A DNA stretch of 64,000 bases from Lepus europaeus (lineage: Eukaryota; Chordata; Mammalia; Lagomorpha; Leporidae). Position 1 is the first letter of the stretch. Each line of letters starts with the position of its first letter. The notes below the pieces were generated by a model. That model ran no database searches and was not told the origin of the DNA. It worked only from the letters and a program-made list of their open reading frames with translations. The position numbers were made by a program, and so were the translations under genes. Positions 55,501-63,573 of this stretch are shown here, in pieces. The DNA lies in assembly GCF_033115175.1 (NCBI RefSeq), contig NC_084834.1, forward strand, positions 120,152,275-120,216,274, given 5' to 3'.

Positions 55501-58500
55501 TGATTGGCTGGTGGGCACCCAGGTGCCAGGTAGGGGCATGAGGTCACATAGGGGCATGGTGAAGGTATCAGGGCATGAGGTCACACAGGGGTGTGGCAAA
55601 GGTGTGATCTTCCAGCTCACAAACCTAATCAATTTAACCTATGCCTGCCTACTTCGTTCCTATCTACATGATCTGTAGATACACACTTAATGTGATCACT
55701 TTAACATGTGAGATGGCATTATTACCACCCAGCTTAATAGGATTTAGAGTCCCATGGCAAGTTTTTAGCTCTATCTTTAGAGGTAAGTCTGTGGGAACGT
55801 GTGCCAAATTGTACATCTCCTCCCTCTTATGCCACTCTTTTTTAACTGGGTTGGAATATGTCTCTTTGGATGCCCTATAAGGACAGGAGCTGTAATAAAT
55901 TACATAAATCCCTTAGTGTTAGGGGAAGCTGATGGGTGGTAACTTGCATATGAAATAAAGGCTGGCCGACACCGTGGCTCAACAGGCTAATCCTCCGCCT
56001 TGCGGCGCCGGCACACTGGGTTCTAGTCCCGGTCGGGGTGCCGGATTCTATCTCGGATGCCCCTCTTCCAGGCCAGCTCTCAGCTATGGCCCGGGAAGGC
56101 AGTGGAGGATGGCCCAAGTCCTTGGGCCCTGCACCCGCATGGGAGACCGGGAGAAGCACCTGGCTCCTGGCTTCGGATCAGCGCGATGAGCCGGCCGCAA
56201 CGGCCATTGGAGGGTGAACCAATGGCAAAACGGAAGACCTTTGTCTCTGTGTCTCTCTCACTATCCACTCTGCCTGTCAAAAAAAAAAGGCGAAGTTATG
56301 GAGAGGCAGAGAGAGGTAGGTCTCTCCATCCACTGGTTCACTTCCCAAATGACCACAACAGCCAGAGCTGAGCCAGTCAGGAGCTTCTTCTGGGTCTCCC
56401 ACTTGGGCGCAGGGGCCCAAGGACTTGGGCCATCTTCCTCTGCTTTCCCATGCACATTAGTAGGGAGTTGGATTGGAAGTGGAGCAGCCAGGACTCAAAT
56501 TGGTATGGGATGCTGGCACTGCAGACAGTGGCCTTACCTTCTATGCCACAGTGCAGGCCCCCTAATGAGATGTTTAAGTTTAGTTTAGGAAAATCTTTTT
56601 TCAAAGATGGATTTATTTGAAATGCAGAGTTGCAAAAAGAGGGGGAGAGACAGAGGGAAGGAGATCGTCCATTGTTGATTTACCCCTTGAAAGGAAAGGC
56701 CACCACAACACACACCAAACACTGGAGTAAGGGAAAAGGTTTATTGTCAGGTGGGGGCCCAACAGGCTGCCTCCCAGTGCACGAGAGAACAGCAGCCTGC
56801 ACTGGGAGAACAGGTCTTCTGTAGTTTGCAGAGGTAAGGAAGTGGGAGCAGAAATCCCGTTAGGGTTGGGGTGGAGCTGACGCTTGTGGGTGGGTCATTT
56901 GGTTACCTGACTTCTAGTAAGCCAGGCTGGGCTTAGAATGAAGCTGATTGTACAAAATGGTGATGGGGCCAGAGCCCAAGGTGGCGCCACGATAAGACTG
57001 TACCATTTTACTAACACCCCTCAAATGGCTGGGCTAGGCCGAAGCAAGGAGCTTGGAGTTCCATCCAGGTCTCCCATGTGGGTGGCAGGGCCCCATGTAT
57101 TTGAGCCGTCATCCACTGCCTCCCGGGGTGAACTTGGCAGGAAGCAGGATTGGGAGCAGAGGTGGGATTTAAACCCAGGCACTCGGACATGGGATGTGGG
57201 CATTCGAAGCATTGGCTTAACCACTGCACCAAACATCTGCCCTAAGAGACACTTTGATGGTTCAGTGTAGACAGACTTTGCTTCATGCACAAAATTTATT
57301 TTAAAAAATATTTTAAAAGTAGAGTTAGGGGGAGAAAGGTCTTCTGTCTGCAGGTTCTCTTTCCCAGATGGCTGCAACAGCTGAAGCCAGGAGCCAGGAG
57401 CTTCATCCAGGTCTCGCATATGGATGCAGGGGCCCAACCACTCGGATTGTCTTCCACTGCTTTCCCGGACATGTTAGTGGGGAGCTAGATCAGAAGTGGA
57501 GCCGCTGGGACACGAACCGGTGCTCCTATGGGACGCTGGTGTTGCAGGTGGTGAAACTTGATCATCAAATACTTTTTTAGGATCTTTGTTTACCAAATGT
57601 TTTGATATTTCTTATAACTATATTTTTTGAATTAGGTTCCTTTTTTAAATTTTTGAATTTTTTTTTTAGAGTTCATATGTACAATTCTAAGAATATAATG
57701 ATCTTTTCTCCCTTCCTCCCCCCCCCCCCCCTTAGGTTACTTTTTGATGTCACAAAAGAAGATGTTTTGTTTCTGGCTTCGCCTCTGACCTTCGATCCTT
57801 CTGTTGTGGAGATATTTGTTGCGCTCTCCAGCGGCGCCTCTCTGCTTGTCGTGCCAGCTTCCGTCAAAGTGCACCCATCCAGACTAGCAGCCGTGCTCTT
57901 TTCCCGTCACAGAGTGACTGTTCTGCAGGTACCGCTTAGGACGGATAAAATACTTTGTCTTGCATTATTCAGTATTTCAGGGTTTTGGAGAATATTTTGT
58001 ATTTCTGTAGTTTAAAAAGTTTATCCATTTGAAAGACAGGGAAAGAGAAAGAAACCAATATTCCATCTGACTGCTGGCTCACTCCCCAAATGGCAGCACT
58101 GGGCTCAGCCAGTCCAAAGCCAGGATCCTAAACTCCATCTGGGTCTTCTCGTGTGTGGCAGGGGCCCAAGTACTTAGGCTGTCTTCTGTTGCTTTCCCAG
58201 GCGTGTTAGCAGGGAGCTGGACAGGAATCGGGAGCCAGGACTTGAACCAGCACTCTGATATGGGATGCCAGCATTGCAGGTGGCAACTTAACCCACTGAT
58301 GCTGCGCCTGTATGATGCTTTACAATGGAATAATAATAATTAGTTTAATTATCAAGAGATGTCCCTTGATTGTGCCACTTGTTCTTTTTTCCATTTCCAA
58401 AAAAAAAAAAAAAAATTGGTTAATTATGCCTACAAAATTCTTTTAGTGTGCGTCTTTCATGTGTATTATGCTAGGAGAATTTGACTTAAATATTCTGTGA

Positions 58501-61500
58501 TATGCTGCCACATCTGTCTAAAAATGTGCCTTATGTTTCCCACTGAAAGCTACTGTAAACAAGTGAAATTATAATTAAGTTAGGAATTTAGATTTTTATT
58601 TTGTATATCAGTATGTTTTACATTAACCTACAAAAACAAAGATTTTTAAAGTTTATCCTCTTTTCAGTATCCTTAAAAAAAAGATAATGCCTCTCTCTCT
58701 GCCTCTGCCTCTCTCTAACTCTGCCTTTCAAATAAATCTTTATGTAAAAGAAAATAATGTGGGGCTGGCACTGTGGTATAGCGGGTAAGGCCGCAGCCTG
58801 TGGTGCCAGCATCCCGGAGAGGCTCTGGTTCGAGACCCAACTGCTGCACTTCCGATCCAGCTCTCTGCTATGGCTTGGGAAAGCAGTAGAAGATGGCCCA
58901 ACTCTTTGGGTCCCTGCACCCGTGAGGGAGACCCAGAAGAATCTCCTTGCTCCTGGCTTCGAATTGGCTCAGCTCTGGCCGTTGCGGCCATCTGGGGTGT
59001 GAACCATTGGATGGCTCGCTCGCTCGCTCTCTCTCTCTCTCTGCCTCTTTCTCTCTCTGTGTAACTCTGACTTTCAAATAAGTAAATAAATCTTTAAAAA
59101 ATGCTGTGGTTTTCCAGATGTGATTTGGAATTTGGTAAACGCAGTGTTAATTTCCCTGGGGCTCTGAAGTAATTCTTACAGTAGGTACTTTTTTTAAAGA
59201 AATGAGGGAGAAAGTTATTTTTAATATATCTGCAGGCCACTCCAACGTTGCTCAGAAGGTTTGGATCTCCGCTCATCGAGTCGGTGGTTTTGTCGGCCAG
59301 TACTTCTCTCCGAGTGTTAGCGCTGGGCGGTGAACCGTTTCCCTCCCTGACTGTCCTCAGGAGCTGGAGAGGAGAAGGCAACCGAACACAGATCTATAAC
59401 ATTTACGGTGTCACGGAGGTATCGAGTTGGGCAACCTTTCACAGGATTCCAGAGAAGATTCTTAACTCCACTTCAAAGTAAGGGTTTTAGTTGTATGAAA
59501 CAGAGTTGAGAGACTGTTTTGCCACGAACAGTGTTGTTAGGCACTGGGCTAACAGTGTTAGAAACATGACCTTAGCTGGTATTTTAGGTCAGATTCCAGA
59601 ACCTTTATCGTAACTGGTCATGAGACCCAGCTGAAACTTTGTGTGCCAAAACAGTAATGAATAACATAGACGCTAACCTTTCTACCTGTCTTTTTCCTCT
59701 GGGAGGCTTTGAAAGATAGCATGATAGCCTTTTATTTATTTGATGCAGTGAGATTAAACACATTGGGAGACAGTGTGCTCACGTGAGAAACTCTGCATCT
59801 GCTTTGTGCTGTGTGTTTCAGATGGGAATGGCCTGTGCCGCTGGGATTGCCACTGCTGGGAACAGTGGTCGAAGTCAGAGATGCCAGTGGTCTCACGGTT
59901 CACGAAGGAGATGGCCAAGTATTTTTAGGTTGTTTTATATTTGCTGATTGGGGGAAATATATATATATATATATTTTAAAGGAAGAAAACGGAGAACATC
60001 ACTTTTTTCTTGATTTTTCTTATGTCTAGTATGCTTTTCAGTGATAACTTTTCTCTTTTTAAAAAATTTGTTTTCGGGCCGGCGCCGTGGCTTAACAGGC
60101 TAATCCTCCGCCTTGCGGCGCCAGCACACCGGGTTCTAGTCCCGGTCAGGGCGCCGGATTCTATCCCAGTTGCCCCTCTTCCAGGCCAGCTCTCTGCTGT
60201 GGCCAGGGAGTGCAGTGGAGGATGGCCCAAGTGCTTGGGCCCTGCACCCTATGGGAGACCAGGAGAAGCACCTGGCTCCTGGCTTCGGATCAGCGCGATG
60301 CGCCGGCTGTAGCGGCCATTGGAGGGTGAACCAACGGCCAAAAGGAAGACCTTTCTCTCTGTCTCTCTCTCTCTCACTATCCACTCTGCCTGTCAAAAAA
60401 AAAAAAAAATTTGTTTTCCTTATTTGTTAGAAAGATAATATGAATCTCCCATCCTCTGGTTCACTCCCCAAATGCCAGCAACAGCCAGGACTGGGGTAGG
60501 CTGGAGCTGGGAGCGGGAACCCAGTCCTGGTCTCCGTGGGAGTGGTGGGGACCCAACTACTGGAGCCATCACCTGTTGTCCTCCAGGGTGTGCACAGGCA
60601 GGAAGCTGGAATAGGAGCAGAACTGGGACTTAAATCCAGACATGGGCTCCAGAGCAGCGCCTTAATTGCTGTCAGACACTCGCACAAGTGCTTTTAATTT
60701 ATAGTCTCATTCTCCTAGTCAAGAAACACTTAAGAAGTTACCGTAGGCCGGCGCTGGGGCTCAATAGGCTAATCCTCCGCCTTGTGGCGCCGGCACACTG
60801 GGTTCTAGTCCCGGTCAGGGCGCCGGATTCTGTCCCGGTTGCTCCTCTTCCAGGCCAGCTCTCTGCTGTGGCCTGGGAGTGCAGTGGAGGATGGCCCAAG
60901 TGCTTGGGCCCTGCACCCCATGGGAGACCAGGAGAAGCACCTGGCTCCTGGCTTCGGATCAGCGCGGTGCACCAGCCACAGCGCGCCAGCCACAGTGGCC
61001 ATTGGAGGGTGAACCAATGGCAAAAAGGAAGACCTTTCTCTCTGTCTCTCTCACTGTCCACTCTGCCTGTCAAAAAAAGTTACCATAATTATTTTAGATA
61101 AATGTCTATTACTCTAAAAAATTTAGAAATTATAAGTTTGTATATGATTTTATGAGATAACTTAAGAGTAAGTCCCCTTTTTAAAATAGTTGAAATTTAA
61201 AGTTTAGTAGCAGCTGTTGGAGATGTTGTAGTTTTAATTTATTTCCCATGATATCCGTGTTTGTGTCTTGAGAAGGTGGCAGAAACAGGGTGTGTCTTCT
61301 TGATGATGAAATGACAGTACCACTTGGCACAATGAGAGCCACAGGAGACTTTGTGACTGTGAAAGATGGAGAGATATTTTTCTTGGGACGAAAGGATGGT
61401 CAGATCAAACGTCATGGCAAACGTCTTAACATTGAACTTGTACAACAGGTAGAACCACTTAAGTATTCAATATCTGTTAATATATGTATTAATAAGAGGC

Positions 61501-62699
61501 TGCTACCACCAATGTTCTGTGCCAGGGTATTTTATTAGTCTTAATTACCTAGGACTTTTATTTATTTTTTAATTTAAAAAATTTTTTTTGACAGAGTGGA
61601 CAGTGAGAGAGAGAGAGAAAGGTCTTCCTTTTTGCTGTTGGTTTACCCTCCAATGGCCACTGTGGCTGGTGCGCTGCGGCCGGCGCACCGCGCTGATCCG
61701 ATGGCAGGAGCCAGGTGCTTCTCCTGGTCTCCCATAGGGTGCAGGGCCCAAGGACTTGGGCCATCCTCCACTGCACTCCCTGGCCACAGCAGAGAGCTGG
61801 CCTGGAAGAGGAGCAACCGGGACAGAATCCGGTGCCCCAACTGGGACTAGAACCCGGTGTGTCGGCGCCGCAAGGCGGAGGATTAGCCTAGTGAGCCGTG
61901 GCACCGGCTTTTTTTTTTTTTTTTTTATTAGTGATGAATTACAATTAAAAGCACAAGTAATTCAGTGCCTTCCTTATTCCTAGTATCGAGATTTTTTCCT
62001 TTAATTATTTGAGAAGTAGAGAGTGCTTTCATTCACTAGTTAACTGCCAGATGCCCACAATGGCTGAGACTGGACCGGCAGCTCTGTCCAGGTCTCCCAT
62101 GTGGGTGGCAGAAGCCCAGTTACATGAACCATCATAGCTGCCTACTGAGGTCTGCATTTGCAGGAAGCTGGAATTGGGAGCCAGAGCTGGGAGTCAAACA
62201 GAGGTGCTCCAGTGTGGGATGTGGCCATCTGAGCCACTAGGCCAAATACCCACCCTGGTTGTATTTTAAATAAGTGACAAAATGGATTTTGATATCCATG
62301 AAAAGAAACTGGGTTTCTTTTGCTTCAGGCTCTAATTTTTTAAATGTTAAGAACTTTGCGTGTTAGTAAGAGTAGCAAGTAATTTTTTGAAATTCTGGTA
62401 TATTGCAAATTCAACTGTATTGATTTGAAAGTGCCGTAATAAATTTGAGCTTTCATAAAGTTCATTTTTAAATGTTCTCATCAGCAACTTGTATCCTCTT
62501 CCTTAGGCTGCTGAAGAACTTCAGCAGGTGGAGTCTTGTGCAGTTACGTGGTACAATCAGGAAAAACTGATTCTCTTCGTGGTGTCCAAGGATGCTTTGG
62601 TAAAGGATCGCATCTTTAAAGAATTGCAGCAACGTCTTCCAAGTCACGCCGTCCCGGATGAGCTCGTGTCGATTGGCTCGCTGCCGTTTACGTCCCATG
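40523..62699 (+). CDS. AASDH: AASDH (acyl-CoA synthetase family member 4), coding exons 2-9, 3' part beyond window
   Basis: Eight exons (40523-40752, 42249-42369, 46735-47018, 57736-57928, 59236-59477, 59822-59928, 61276-61448, 62507-62699) join in frame to about 514 codons plus one base. They cover the adenylation domain of a protein of roughly 1,100 residues; the carrier-protein and C-terminal beta-propeller (PQQ-like repeat) exons lie after the window. Visible adenylation motifs: YVLHTSGTTGTPK (about 183-195), NIYGVTE (331-337), TGD (415-417) and GRKDGQIKRHGKRLN (430-444). The family activates a carboxylate as acyl-AMP and loads it on a phosphopantetheine arm. The 2-aminoadipate-semialdehyde role in the name comes from similarity to fungal Lys2 and is not proven by sequence. 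The start at 40523 matches the mammalian MTLQELV N-terminus and has G at -3. An in-frame ATG at 40493 would add ten residues. Confidence 0.95.
41188..41524 (-). repeat. CSINE (young type) with 19-base target duplication
   Basis: Reverse full-length element flanked by perfect copies of AGACCATTGGAAGATTCTT at 41169-41187 and 41525-41543. AASDH intron 2; probably recent. Confidence 0.96.
41836..41856. repeat. Homopolymer run of 21 C
   Basis: Uninterrupted C run in AASDH intron 2, followed by GCCCAG. Confidence 0.97.
42249..42369 (+). CDS. AASDH: AASDH exon 3
   Basis: Encodes ILQVPAAYAPIDPDSPPSLSAYLMEKCNLKYILVEKKQIN, residues about 78-117. It includes the AYAPIDP segment typical of adenylation domains. 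Acceptor TTTAG, donor GTAAGT. Confidence 0.95.
42470..43010 (-). mobile_element. MER5A-type MITE split by a CSINE
   Basis: Read in reverse, 43010-42839 gives the left and middle of MER5A (GGTTCCCAGTGGACTG, GTAGAGGCCAGGGATATTGC). The right end, AAATGTCAGTAGTG, is at about 42510-42497. A reverse CSINE at 42540-42838 separates the parts. AASDH intron 3. Confidence 0.7.
42540..42838 (-). repeat. CSINE with a perfect 35-base internal duplication
   Basis: Reverse element inserted in a MER5A. The segment 42646-42680 is repeated exactly at 42681-42715. Confidence 0.88.
43095..43395 (-). repeat. CSINE, diverged
   Basis: Reverse old element, GAGAGAGACAGACATACCTGC to CTGCACCAGATTCCTGCCCC. Confidence 0.85.
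43470..43644 (-). repeat. CSINE, truncated by the next one
   Basis: Tail half of a reverse old element that stops where a forward CSINE begins. Confidence 0.82.
43645..43960 (+). repeat. CSINE (older type)
   Basis: Full-length forward element, GGGGCTGGTGCTGTGGTGCAA to GATAAATAAATC. Confidence 0.94.
44503..44804 (-). repeat. CSINE
   Basis: Reverse full-length element with a T-run tail and CAGCGCCAGCCCC head. Confidence 0.93.
44904..45090 (+). mobile_element. MER5A-type hAT-Charlie MITE
   Basis: Matches the MER5A consensus from GTGGTTCTCAA through the GGCAACGTCTAGAGATA segment to CCAAATGTCAGTAACG. Nonautonomous relic in AASDH intron 3. Confidence 0.85.
45395..45658 (-). repeat. CSINE, diverged
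   Basis: Reverse element with a small internal deletion before TTTCCTAGGCGTATTAGC. Confidence 0.85.
46000..46335 (+). repeat. CSINE (young type)
   Basis: Full-length forward element with TTCATTAA on both sides (45992-45999 and 46336-46343). About 400 bases upstream of AASDH exon 4. Confidence 0.94.
46735..47018 (+). CDS. AASDH: AASDH exon 4 (ATP-binding A3 motif)
   Basis: Encodes KFRSSHEALLNHG through NIQHF plus two bases of Arg. It contains the Gly/Ser/Thr-rich core motif YVLHTSGTTGTPKIV. The charged linker before it (about residues 155-178) seems some 11 residues shorter than the human linker as I recall it. Acceptor TAG, donor GTAAGT. Confidence 0.95.
47636..47995 (+). repeat. CSINE, old, with a 69-base internal tandem duplication
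   Basis: Forward element in which GTGGGATGG..CAATCCAGTTT..ACACACC-type sequence occurs twice (47696-47764 and 47765-47833) with divergence. Confidence 0.78.
48938..49246 (-). repeat. CSINE inserted in L1
   Basis: Reverse element flanked by TGTTGCCT copies (before the T run and at 49249); splits the old L1. Confidence 0.92.
49654..49713 (-). repeat. Very short 5'-truncated CSINE with target duplication
   Basis: Only the tail is present (TTTGACAGGCAGGG to GTTGATTCACCCC). ACTTAATACCTT occurs at 49642 and again at 49714, proving an insertion. Confidence 0.9.
49781..51720 (-). mobile_element. Probable continuation of old LINE-1, 5' region, reverse orientation
   Basis: Contains antisense L1M-like 5' phrases such as AGCTCTACTGGGTAGATTAT and TCCCATTACCTCCTCACCTC. 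The central ORF sequence expected between this part and the 3' end is missing, so it is either internally deleted or a separate copy. A CSINE lies at 50461-50757. Confidence 0.5.
50461..50757 (-). repeat. CSINE (young type)
   Basis: Reverse element with a 23-T tail and GAGCCACGGTGCTGGC head, within L1-like sequence. Confidence 0.93.
51735..52215 (-). mobile_element. Probable solo LTR
   Basis: On the reverse strand a TATA-like CCCTATAAAGCCCC is followed by a polyadenylation signal (antisense AGTTTTATTAG near 51777), the spacing expected of U3-R. GC-rich with internal CAGCTGGGGCAG/CAGCTGGGACA repeats. The edges are uncertain. Confidence 0.5.
52270..52961 (+). repeat. CSINE (young type), outer member of a nest
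   Basis: Forward element at 52270-52544 and 52914-52961, flanked by ATACTAAGG at 52261-52269 and 52962-52970. It is split by a reverse CSINE. Confidence 0.93.
52545..52900 (-). repeat. CSINE (young type), inserted inside another CSINE
   Basis: Full-length reverse element with a long T tail, flanked by a perfect 13-base duplication AGGAAGACCTTTC (52532-52544 and 52901-52913) taken from the host SINE. Confidence 0.95.
53050..53625 (-). mobile_element. Endogenous retroviral LTR, copy A
   Basis: Shares order and wording with the LTR at 55065-55655: GGGTTCTTGCC, AAGCTTTTTATT, CATACCGAGCA, CACTTCCAAAGGGGAGTGGT and GCCTGCCTAC. Read in reverse it shows a TATA-like GCATAAAAGGCC and an AATAAA downstream. 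No viral genes sit next to it. Confidence 0.7.
54677..54976 (-). repeat. CSINE (young type) with 13-base target duplication, in L1
   Basis: Reverse element flanked by GACACTTGGTCTT at 54664-54676 and 54977-54989. Contains a run of 12-13 C near 54738-54750. Confidence 0.95.
55065..55655 (-). mobile_element. Endogenous retroviral LTR, copy B, inside an L1
   Basis: Same family and orientation as 53050-53625, with GGGTTCTTGCC, AAGCTTTATTTAG, CATACCGAGCA, CACTTCCAAAGGGGAGTGGT and GCCTGCCTAC. The segment before it (55065-55130) may be a scrap of leader sequence. L1 sequence is found on both sides. Confidence 0.7.
55961..56289 (+). repeat. CSINE (young type), tail-to-tail with the next
   Basis: Full-length forward element ending CTGCCTGTC and an A run. 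Confidence 0.94.
56290..56566 (-). repeat. CSINE (older type)
   Basis: Reverse element whose tail meets that of the preceding forward CSINE, giving an inverted pair. Confidence 0.9.
56597..57243 (-). repeat. CSINE split by a solo LTR
   Basis: Tail part 56597-56697 and head part 57017-57243 of one reverse element. The CTCCCCAAATG junction is interrupted by the LTR at 56698-57016. Confidence 0.88.
56698..57016 (-). mobile_element. Solo LTR inserted in a CSINE, with target duplication
   Basis: A 319-base block begins TGAAAGG and ends CTAACA, the TG...CA boundary of LTRs. It is flanked by CCCCT on both sides (56693-56697 and 57017-57021) and interrupts a reverse CSINE exactly. A reverse AATAAA (GTTTATTG near 56740) indicates the minus strand. 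No internal retroviral genes remain. Confidence 0.8.
57292..57553 (-). repeat. CSINE
   Basis: Reverse element ending about 180 bases before AASDH exon 5. Confidence 0.87.
57736..57928 (+). CDS. AASDH: AASDH exon 5
   Basis: Encodes LLFDVTKEDVLFLASPLTFDPSVVEIFVALSSGASLLVVP through HRVTVLQ, with the family A4-type segment SPLTFDPSVVEIF. The intron before it is 10.7 kb, the longest fully contained in the window. The acceptor polypyrimidine tract is a run of 14 C followed by TTAG. Donor GTACCG. Confidence 0.95.
58015..58308 (-). repeat. CSINE
   Basis: Reverse element starting about 85 bases after AASDH exon 5. Confidence 0.88.
58684..58752 (+). repeat. CSINE, 3' tail only
   Basis: CT-rich segment and CTGCCTTTCAAATAAATC tail of a forward element. 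Confidence 0.8.
58762..59100 (+). repeat. CSINE (older type)
   Basis: Full-length forward element, GGGGCTGGCACTGTGG to AAATAAATC, with a GCTCGCTCGCTC run. It ends 135 bases before AASDH exon 6. Confidence 0.95.
59236..59477 (+). CDS. AASDH: AASDH exon 6 (A5 motif)
   Basis: Encodes ATPTLLRRFGSPLIES through EKILNSTS and two bases of Lys. It contains LALGGEPFP and the A5 motif NIYGVTE. Acceptor CAG, donor GTAAGG. Confidence 0.96.
59822..59928 (+). CDS. AASDH: AASDH exon 7
   Basis: Encodes WEWPVPLGLPLLGTVVEVRDASGLTVHEGDGQVFL and one base of Gly. Reading-frame continuity with exon 8 requires the donor GTTGTT at 59929, which is weak. The 107-base length means skipping would shift the frame. Confidence 0.9.
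60076..60403 (+). repeat. CSINE (young type) with 15-base target duplication
   Basis: Forward element flanked by AAAAAATTTGTTTTC at 60061-60075 and 60404-60418. AASDH intron 7. Confidence 0.95.
60425..60685 (-). repeat. CSINE, diverged
   Basis: Reverse old element with CCTCTGGTTCACTCCCC. Confidence 0.82.
60746..61076 (+). repeat. CSINE (young type) with target duplication
   Basis: Forward element flanked by AAGTTACCGTA (60735-60745) and AAGTTACCATA (61077-61087). The monomer contains a short GCGCCAGCCACA duplication. Confidence 0.94.
61276..61448 (+). CDS. AASDH: AASDH exon 8 (A7-A8 motifs)
   Basis: Completes the split Gly, then encodes GRNRVCLLDDEMTV through NIELVQQ. It contains TGDFVTVKDGEIFFLGRKDGQIKRHGKR, the hinge and A8 region that reorients between half-reactions. 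The acceptor lies in a tandem GAGAAG. Donor GTAGAA. Confidence 0.95.
61581..61908 (-). repeat. CSINE (young type)
   Basis: Reverse full-length element starting about 130 bases after AASDH exon 8, followed by a T run at about 61910-61927. Confidence 0.94.
61992..62258 (-). repeat. CSINE, diverged
   Basis: Reverse old element, TAATTATTTGAGAAGTAGAG to CACTAGGCCAAATACCCACC. Confidence 0.78.
62507..62699 (+). CDS. AASDH: AASDH exon 9
   Basis: Encodes AAEELQQVESCAVTWYNQEKLILFVV through GSLPFTSH and one base of Gly. This is the C-terminal lobe just before the A10 lysine, which should lie in the next exon beyond the window. Acceptor TTAG, donor GTAAAG at 62700. Confidence 0.93.
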
Positions 62700-62794
62700 G
62701 TAAAGTCGCCTGAAGCAGGCAGGTTTCGGTGCCAGACAGCACTGACGCGGCTCATAGCTGGGGCGATGGTCACGTGCATCTTTGTTGAGAGTGA

Positions 62795-62945
62795 TGCTGG
62801 CATTTATTGTGGCAGACCCTGTGTCCAGTGCTATGTGCTTTGTAAGATGAACTTGATTTCTCTTCAGAAAAGTGTGTGAGTGGGCGCTCGTGTTCACATT
62901 GACAGATGAAGAATCTAAGCCTTAGAAGGATGACGTGATCCCCTC
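62795..62945 (-). repeat. MIR-like fragment after AASDH exon 9
   Basis: The order GCATTTATTGTGGCAGACCC, GTCCAGTGCTATGTGCTTTG and GACAGATGAAGAATCTAAGC is that of a reverse-oriented MIR. Confidence 0.65.
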
Positions 62946-63573
62946 CCCCTCCCCCGCTGCCTCTGCCCAGATCACCTTGCCAGGTGGGGGTTGTATCGGG
63001 GCTCTCCAGACATAGAGACCCACTGTACGGATGGCAGGGGAAGTTCATTAGAAATGGCTTGTGCACTTGTGGAGACTGAAGTCCCACGGTGTGTGTGCAC
63101 GCTGGGGGCCCAGGGAGGCTGTCGGTGTGAGGCGGGGGCCTGAGCACCCGGGCATTGCCGATGTGAACCCCAGAGGACAGGGAAGTGGAGGAGAGACGTC
63201 CCAGCCCAAGCAGTGAGTGGAAGAGGTGAATTTTGTCTTCATGCCCTTTTGTTCTCTTTAAGCCCTCTGGATGCCAGCCCCACAGAGCAGGGCCCCAGTT
63301 CATATGCTGATCTTACCCTGCGCTGCCATCCCAGAAACCCGTGTCTGATCTAGACCTCTGCCCGCCCTCCCTCCCACCCTGTTGGCACAGGAAATGAAGC
63401 CTTAGGGTGGGAGAGTAGAAGTTCTGGCCAGGACTGACTTCAGAATAGACGCCTATGCTTGCTCGCCGTTATGTGGCCTTCCTAATTTCAGCTGTCTTAC
63501 TGTGTACTTCAAATGCAGTCATTCCTTTGTCAGCGGTACCCCTTCTTTAAGTTAGATGAATGTTAATGGCATC
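62946..63573. other. AASDH: Sequence after AASDH exon 9, unassigned
   Basis: GC-richer stretch with no exon matching the expected carrier-domain part of AASDH. The words near 63045-63090 recall an old dispersed repeat, but I cannot name it. Confidence 0.45.

Larger units (their letters stand above)
53925..55860 (-). mobile_element. Lagomorph LINE-1 3' end, reverse, split by a CSINE and an LTR
   Basis: From 53925 the sequence reads as the reverse complement of a lagomorph L1 3' region (TTTATTTAGTGAATACAAATT, GCAGTTTGCACCCACACAGA, CCAAATTGTACATCTCCTCC). The L1 text is interrupted by the CSINE at 54677-54976 and the LTR at about 55065-55655, then resumes until about 55860. AASDH intron 4. Confidence 0.7.

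Noticed and set aside
62770..63303. 177-codon reverse open frame next to AASDH exon 9
   Set aside because: It overlaps a MIR-like fragment and low-complexity sequence; no family resemblance and no homologue recognised.
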